DNA from: Chloroflexota bacterium
GTDB lineage: Bacteria; Chloroflexota; Dehalococcoidia; Lucifugimonadales; JADFKI01
Length of the DNA: 8,942 nt
Reading direction: 5' to 3'
Assembly (NCBI GenBank): GCA_024648655.1
Contig: JAGGDZ010000273.1
Location: 1 to 8,942 of the forward strand
A program made the translations under genes and the position numbers. Of this stretch, positions 5,745 through 8,942 are shown in pieces; positions within the stretch are counted from its first letter, which is position 1, and each line of letters opens with the position of its first letter. A model generated the notes under the pieces. That model was not told the DNA's origin, searched no databases, and worked only from the letters and a program-made list of their open reading frames with translations.

Positions 5745-6590
5745 TTGACAGAGCCTACAGAGCATTGTGTAAGAGTTAATGGCATTCGCCTTTGTTATGT
5801 GGATTGGGGCGGCGGCGGACCGGCGCTGTTGCTGTTCCATGGCGATATGCGGACGAGCAGAAGCTGGGACGCAGTGTCGCGCAGACTTACGGCAGACTAC
5901 CGTGTCATCGCACTGGACGCTCGCGGGCATGGCGACAGCGACTGGACACCGCGCGGCTATCGCTTCGCGGAACGCGTGGACGACCTCGCAGTATTCTGTA
6001 AGACACTGGAGCTGCAAGGGGCAATTGGCGTGGCGCACTCTACCGGTGGTGTGGTGATGGCGCTGTGCGCGCAGAAGTATCCGGGCATGTTCTCGCGGCT
6101 GGCGCTGATGGAGCCGATGGTGGTTGTGGACGAGCGCTTTCACAAGATGGTGGCGGGCAGAGAGCATGCGGAGCGCAGCACATGGAAGAGCCGTGAAGCG
6201 CTGCACGACTACTTGAAACAACACCCCGCAACATCTAACTGGCATCCGGAAGTGCTGCGTGATGTGGTAGCGCAAGAGGCGTACCGACGCGAGGACGGGC
6301 TGTACGACATGAAGTGGTCGTCTGCCACTTTCAACTGGAAGGACCGCGACGGCGACCATGTTGATCTGAAGCCTGTGTTCGCAGAACTTGGCTTGCCGAT
6401 TCTGTTCATTCGGAGCAGTGGACACCGCACTCGAATCAAGGAATTGAACGAAGTGCAAGACGGCATACCTGACTTCCATCGCCTGACAATCGAGAATACG
6501 GGGCACAATATGTACATGGAGCGACCGGACACGATTGCGGATGCGCTGAAGGCGTTCGCCGCAGGAGAGGCACTGCAACCTGCTCTGTAA
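5745..6590 (+). CDS. Alpha/beta-fold hydrolase
   Basis: A 281-residue alpha/beta hydrolase. Motifs: oxyanion 'FHGD' (31-34), 'DARGHGDSD' (58-66), nucleophile elbow 'AHSTGG' with Ser99, and 'NTGHNMYMERP' with catalytic His254. At the usual acid position after strand 7 it reads 'LFIRSSGHRTR' with no Asp. Glu123 at the end of strand 6 ('LALMEPM') could serve instead, as Glu132 does in the dehalogenase LinB. With a Ser nucleophile it should be an esterase, lactonase or C-C hydrolase; the exact substrate is unknown. I chose TTG 5745 because AAGGA (5734-5738) sits 6 nt upstream; the in-frame GTG at 5730 has no ribosome site. It is followed 62 nt later by the enolase-family gene, so the two may be co-transcribed. 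Cytoplasmic, no signal peptide. Confidence 0.9.
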   Translation: MTEPTEHCVRVNGIRLCYVDWGGGGPALLLFHGDMRTSRSWDAVSRRLTADYRVIALDARGHGDSDWTPRGYRFAERVDDLAVFCKTLELQGAIGVAHSTGGVVMALCAQKYPGMFSRLALMEPMVVVDERFHKMVAGREHAERSTWKSREALHDYLKQHPATSNWHPEVLRDVVAQEAYRREDGLYDMKWSSATFNWKDRDGDHVDLKPVFAELGLPILFIRSSGHRTRIKELNEVQDGIPDFHRLTIENTGHNMYMERPDTIADALKAFAAGEALQPAL

Positions 6591-6610
6591 ACCGATACTA
6601 CCCACACCAA

Positions 6611-6630
6611 AATCCATTTGAATCCATTTG
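6611..6630. repeat. 10-bp direct tandem repeat
   Basis: AATCCATTTG occurs twice in a row (6611-6620 and 6621-6630), in the 62-nt gap between the hydrolase stop and the next gene's Shine-Dalgarno. It is probably a slippage duplication. It would lengthen the spacer and does not touch the AAGGAG at 6641-6646. Confidence 0.85.
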
Positions 6631-6652
6631 AGTTTTCCAGAAGGAGAGAAAG

Positions 6653-7816
6653 TTGAAAGTTACTGCTATCGAAGTCTTTCCCGTGAAGTCGCTGGGCAGG
6701 CCCTGGCTGTATTGCGCGGTGCGAACGGACGAAGGAATCACCGGCTACTCGGAGTTCGGAGTGGGCGACTTGGCTAAGGGCTTGACGGGACTTGTAGATG
6801 ACCTGTCGCGGCATATCATCGGCAAGGACCCGCGAAGTGTTGAGCAGCACTACACGAACATGGTGCGCTCATCACGGTCGGCTTACGGTGGCGCGACATG
6901 GATGGCAATCGCCGGCATCGAGTTGGCGCTCTGGGATGTGAAGGGCAAGGCGATGGGTGTTCCGGTGCATGAACTCGTCGGCGGTCCTACGCGGACCGAG
7001 CAGAAGGTGTATTGGTCGCATCTCGTGTCTTTCCAGTCCACTAACTACAAGGCGCTGGGCAGGGAGCCTCTACGCAACTACGACGACATCAAAGCCCTGA
7101 TGCGGATGGCGTTGGACGCGGGCTATGATACGGTAAAGACGAACATCCAGATTCCGGGCGAGCCGTTCCGCACGATAAGCCAGGGTACGGCGGGGCCGCA
7201 CGACCAGGTTATGGAACGCGCGCTGCGGAAGGCGGCCGTAACGCAGATAGCGGCGATGCGCGAGGAGGCGGGGCCGGATGCGAGCATCTGTCTCGACGTG
7301 AATGTGAACTTCAAGGCGGAGGCGCAGATACGGCTGGGGCAGGCGCTAGAACCTTATGACTTGATGTGGATGGAGATTGACAACCTGGATGCTGAGAGCC
7401 TGCGGATGGTGAAAGACGCCACGCGCACGCCAATATGCTCCGGCGAGCAGAAGCTTGGCCCGCTGAACTACCTTGAACTCTTGCAGAACCGCTCGATGGA
7501 CTTCATGAAGCTGGACGTGCAGTGGCAGGGATTCATTCCGGCTAGACGGGCGGCGAATATGGCGGAGCTGTTCGACATCAACGTGGCGCCGCATAACTAC
7601 AACAGCCATCTGTCGAATTTCCAGACGATGAACCTGTGCGCCTCCGTGAACAATGTGCGGATAAGCGAGAGCGACCCTGTGCAGGCGCCGTGGCGCGAAG
7701 AGCTGTTCACTGTGCTGCCGGAGGTCAACAACGGCATGATGAAGATACCGACCGGCGCCGGCTGGGGCACGGACCTGCGGGAGGACATGGCGAAGAAGTA
7801 CGCGTGGACGGGGTAG
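6653..7816 (+). CDS. Enolase-superfamily (mandelate racemase/muconate lactonizing type) dehydratase-like protein
   Basis: A 387-residue protein with the N-terminal capping domain (about 1-115) and a barrel domain. Three Mg ligands are visible: Asp215 ('CLDVNVNF'), Glu241 ('WMEIDN') and Glu265 ('CSGEQ'). Acid/base candidates are Lys162 ('TVKTN') and a Asp288-His314 dyad ('KLDVQW', 'VAPHNYNSHL') with 26-residue spacing, as in the mandelate racemase subgroup. Such enzymes abstract a proton next to a carboxylate; many are sugar-acid dehydratases. The exact substrate cannot be assigned. The start is TTG 6653, with AAGGAG at 6641-6646 and 6 nt spacing; no better ATG is near. It lies downstream of the hydrolase gene on the same strand. 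A paralogous gene of the same family enters from the right on the opposite strand. Confidence 0.92.
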   Translation: MKVTAIEVFPVKSLGRPWLYCAVRTDEGITGYSEFGVGDLAKGLTGLVDDLSRHIIGKDPRSVEQHYTNMVRSSRSAYGGATWMAIAGIELALWDVKGKAMGVPVHELVGGPTRTEQKVYWSHLVSFQSTNYKALGREPLRNYDDIKALMRMALDAGYDTVKTNIQIPGEPFRTISQGTAGPHDQVMERALRKAAVTQIAAMREEAGPDASICLDVNVNFKAEAQIRLGQALEPYDLMWMEIDNLDAESLRMVKDATRTPICSGEQKLGPLNYLELLQNRSMDFMKLDVQWQGFIPARRAANMAELFDINVAPHNYNSHLSNFQTMNLCASVNNVRISESDPVQAPWREELFTVLPEVNNGMMKIPTGAGWGTDLREDMAKKYAWTG

Positions 7817-7927
7817 GGAAAGCGGTGTTCCATAAGTCAGTTGATCAGATGTGGTCGGGGTGCTGAGCATCTACGCTTTGAGTCTCTAAATTCATTAGTC
7901 GAGCGAGGACATAAGGATAATGACTAT

Positions 7928-8140
7928 ATGTTAGTTGCTCGTTCGTCACCCAACGGGCAATTGATGTACTTCTTCAACGCGACGTTAGGCAGATATTGGC
8001 TTACAGGTCCAAAAGGAGGAGAAGGTAGAGTCGTTGCTCGTGCAGCGGGAGAAGCGGGAAAGTGGTATGTACGTGAAATGAAGAAGAACTTTGGCTGTGC
8101 GATTGCAGTGATAGCCATAACCACGCCCTTTATCGCCTGA
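7928..8140 (+). CDS. Small hypothetical protein
   Basis: A 70-residue ORF from ATG 7928. The frame is open upstream to 7841, but only from a TTG without a ribosome site. AAGGA (7913-7917) lies 10 nt before the ATG, which is longish. The product has a polar N-terminal part with 'GRYWLTGPKGGEGR', a basic stretch 'GKWYVREMKKNFG' and a short hydrophobic C-terminus 'AIAVIAITTPFIA', too short to be a sure membrane helix. No family is recognised. Composition is more AT-rich than the enolase genes on either side. It may be real or a decayed or chance ORF; the following hairpin at 8192-8219 would be a plausible terminator. Confidence 0.3.
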   Translation: MLVARSSPNGQLMYFFNATLGRYWLTGPKGGEGRVVARAAGEAGKWYVREMKKNFGCAIAVIAITTPFIA

Positions 8141-8191
8141 ACAGGTGCCGTCTTGCTTTGGGCATTATCATAATGTCTAATCTTCACACAG

Positions 8192-8219
8192 GAGGCGCAC
8201 CTAATTGTGGATGCGCCTC
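8192..8219. terminator. Hairpin between convergent units, possible bidirectional terminator
   Basis: GAGGCGCA (8192-8199) pairs perfectly with TGCGCCTC (8212-8219). CC (8200-8201) can also pair with GG (8209-8210), around an A bulge at 8211. It lies downstream of the small + strand ORF and of the minus-strand coiled-coil remnant, so it could end transcription from both sides. Neither side has a real T run, so it may instead act as an RNA-stabilising structure. Confidence 0.55.
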
Positions 8220-8230
8220 TATATGTGCAT

Positions 8231-8481
8231 TCACGCAATCTCAACCCTAAAACACAACCTTGCCAGACTCAGCACTACGCCAGACTCAGCACTACGCTCA
8301 CTAAGATGCCAATTATGCCGACCAGGGTGCCCAACGCCTACGGCATATCATTAAAGCGAGTCAGTCGCACTTCCAAGTCCTCGATGTCCACCTTCAAAAT
8401 TGCCACATCCACCTTGGTCGCCAGATGCGGCAAGGTTGCTTCAACCCTTGCTATGCGTTCTTCCGTGCTCTCTATAAGCAT
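8231..8481 (-). pseudogene. Broken coiled-coil protein with C-terminal membrane helix
   Basis: From ATG 8481 the minus strand encodes 47 residues, 'MLIESTEERIARVEATLPHL', then 'ATKVDVAILKVDIEDLEVRL' and 'TRFNDMP', with the heptad-like pattern of small bacterial coiled-coil proteins. It stops at a TAG (8338-8340). In the same frame, directly after the stop, comes 'ALGTLVGIIGILVSVVLSLA', a clear membrane helix ending in a second TAG (8275-8277). In known small proteins of this type a coiled coil is followed directly by one membrane helix, so the in-frame amber codon appears to have cut one gene in two. The second stop is created by a 17-bp tandem duplication. Without the duplication the frame would continue 'RLCFRVEIA' to a TGA at 8231-8233. 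No clear Shine-Dalgarno is seen. The soluble N-terminal half may still be made. Confidence 0.7.
8262..8295. repeat. 17-bp perfect tandem duplication
   Basis: GCCAGACTCAGCACTAC occurs at 8262-8278 and again at 8279-8295 with no mismatch. On the minus strand it falls inside the 3' end of the coiled-coil/membrane gene. Because 17 is not a multiple of three, the second copy shifts the frame and gives an early TAG at 8275-8277. The perfect identity suggests a recent event. Confidence 0.93.
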
Positions 8482-8511
8482 CGCTGCTTATCAAGATCAA
8501 GGGTTAATGTC

Positions 8512-8520
8512 ATTGTAGCA
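8512..8520 (-). promoter_or_regulatory. Extended -10 promoter of the coiled-coil remnant
   Basis: The minus strand reads TGC-TACAAT, one base from the TGC-TATAAT elements elsewhere in the window. It lies 30 nt upstream of the ATG at 8481, just after the stop of the minus-strand enolase gene (8523-8525). The remnant could thus be transcribed separately from the gene before it. Confidence 0.5.
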
Positions 8521-8522
8521 CC

Positions 8523-8942
8523 CTACCGCGCCGGCACCTTGTAGCCCGCAGTCTGCACCTCTGACAGGCTGTTCTCATCCCACGGGTGGGCAAGCGCCAC
8601 TTCTTCGTTGATGTCCGCGCCCCAGCCGGGTGCGGTAGGGACGGTCATGTAACCGTCGATTATCTCAGGGACATTTGTGGTCAGTTCATCCTTCCACGGG
8701 ATATCATCGATGTCTATCTCCATGATGCGGACATTCGGCAGGGTGGCGCAGAGGCTCGCGCTGACGAAGCTGGACAGGTGGCTGTAGTAGTTGTGGGGCG
8801 CGACGTTGTGCTGGTAAACCTCTGCGAGGTCGCCGACCTTCTTGGACTGGCTGAAACCGTTCCAGGGCACGTCTATCATGAACATATCCGCGGAGTGGTT
8901 CTCGAAGTACGGGATGAAGTCGCGCATGTAGAAAAGGTTCTC
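8523..8942 (-). CDS. Enolase-superfamily protein, C-terminal part only (paralog of the 6653-7816 product)
   Basis: The frame is open to the window edge, so this is the 3' end (139 residues and a TAG) of a gene that begins outside. It aligns along its length with the C-terminus of the protein encoded at 6653-7816: 'MIDVPWNGF' versus 'KLDVQWQGF', 'NVAPHNYYSHLSSF' versus 'NVAPHNYNSHLSNF', 'PWKDEL' versus 'PWREEL' and 'PTAPGWGADI' versus 'PTGAGWGTDL'. The acid/base pair is present as Asp24 and His50 of the visible part, with the same 26-residue spacing. It has an extra C-terminal tail of about 18 residues. Probably a divalent-metal-dependent dehydratase or racemase of related but different specificity. 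Substrate unknown. An internal ATG at 8927 is not the true start. Confidence 0.9.
   Translation of the reverse strand, partial: ENLFYMRDFIPYFENHSADMFMIDVPWNGFSQSKKVGDLAEVYQHNVAPHNYYSHLSSFVSASLCATLPNVRIMEIDIDDIPWKDELTTNVPEIIDGYMTVPTAPGWGADINEEVALAHPWDENSLSEVQTAGYKVPAR

Noticed and set aside
5667..6617. 316-codon minus-strand ORF opposite the alpha/beta hydrolase
   Set aside because: It is the antisense of a gene with an intact Ser/His motif set, and its translation is His/Arg/Cys-rich without any domain.
7841..7927. Longer version of the small ORF from TTG 7841
   Set aside because: No ribosome site precedes this TTG, and the added residues show no structure; ATG 7928 has at least an AAGGA upstream.
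8207..8518. Plus-strand 103-codon ORF at 8207-8518
   Set aside because: The opposite strand reads as a coiled coil followed by a membrane helix, a coherent protein type; the plus-strand translation is a Ser/Thr-rich mirror of it and runs through the hairpin and the tandem duplication.

Overview
This 8.9 kb window looks like a piece of a bacterial chromosome of moderately high GC, with gene content typical of aerobic Chloroflexota. It combines a CO/xanthine-dehydrogenase-family molybdenum hydroxylase, a DapA-family aldolase and two paralogous enolase-superfamily proteins. My best guess is a SAR202-type lineage, which is known for expanded enolase-superfamily and CoxL-like paralogs. This is inferred from gene content only; there is no rRNA or other marker in the window. 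No CRISPR array, tRNA, rRNA or insertion sequence was seen.

Layout. Positions 1-3338 are a tightly overlapping + strand operon: the C-terminal end of an FAD-binding medium subunit, a [2Fe-2S] small subunit, a molybdopterin-binding large subunit and a MoaD/ThiS-like sulfur carrier. A strong hairpin terminator closes it at 3373-3410. Positions 3502-3875 hold a broken clan AA aspartic protease gene with a frameshift and a Tyr in place of the catalytic Asp. Positions 3920-4840 encode a DapA/N-acetylneuraminate lyase-family protein. The spacer at 4841-5114 carries a 35-bp inverted repeat centred on a TATAAT box, a 14-bp tandem repeat and a possible small basic protein. A comparatively AT-rich minus-strand gene at 5129-5644 encodes a small protein with three predicted membrane segments. 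From the divergent intergenic region, + strand genes for an alpha/beta hydrolase (5745-6590) and an enolase-superfamily dehydratase-like protein (6653-7816) follow, both with TTG starts behind good Shine-Dalgarno sites. The last part holds a small unknown ORF, a hairpin, a damaged minus-strand coiled-coil/membrane gene, and the 3' end of a second enolase-superfamily gene running off the window on the minus strand.

How the parts may work together. The enolase-superfamily dehydratase, DapA-family aldolase and three-subunit Mo-hydroxylase match the enzyme types of the archaeal non-phosphorylative Entner-Doudoroff route: sugar-acid dehydratase, 2-keto-3-deoxy-acid aldolase, aldehyde oxidoreductase. 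The alpha/beta hydrolase could supply an ester- or lactone-opening step. This is an inference from co-location. The substrates are not readable from the sequence, and the genes lie in separate transcription units.

The most unusual observations are the clustered sugar-acid-type module, the -10-centred inverted repeat, the two gene remnants with traceable lesions, the sulfur carrier that does not end in Gly-Gly, and the apparent relocation of the hydrolase catalytic acid.
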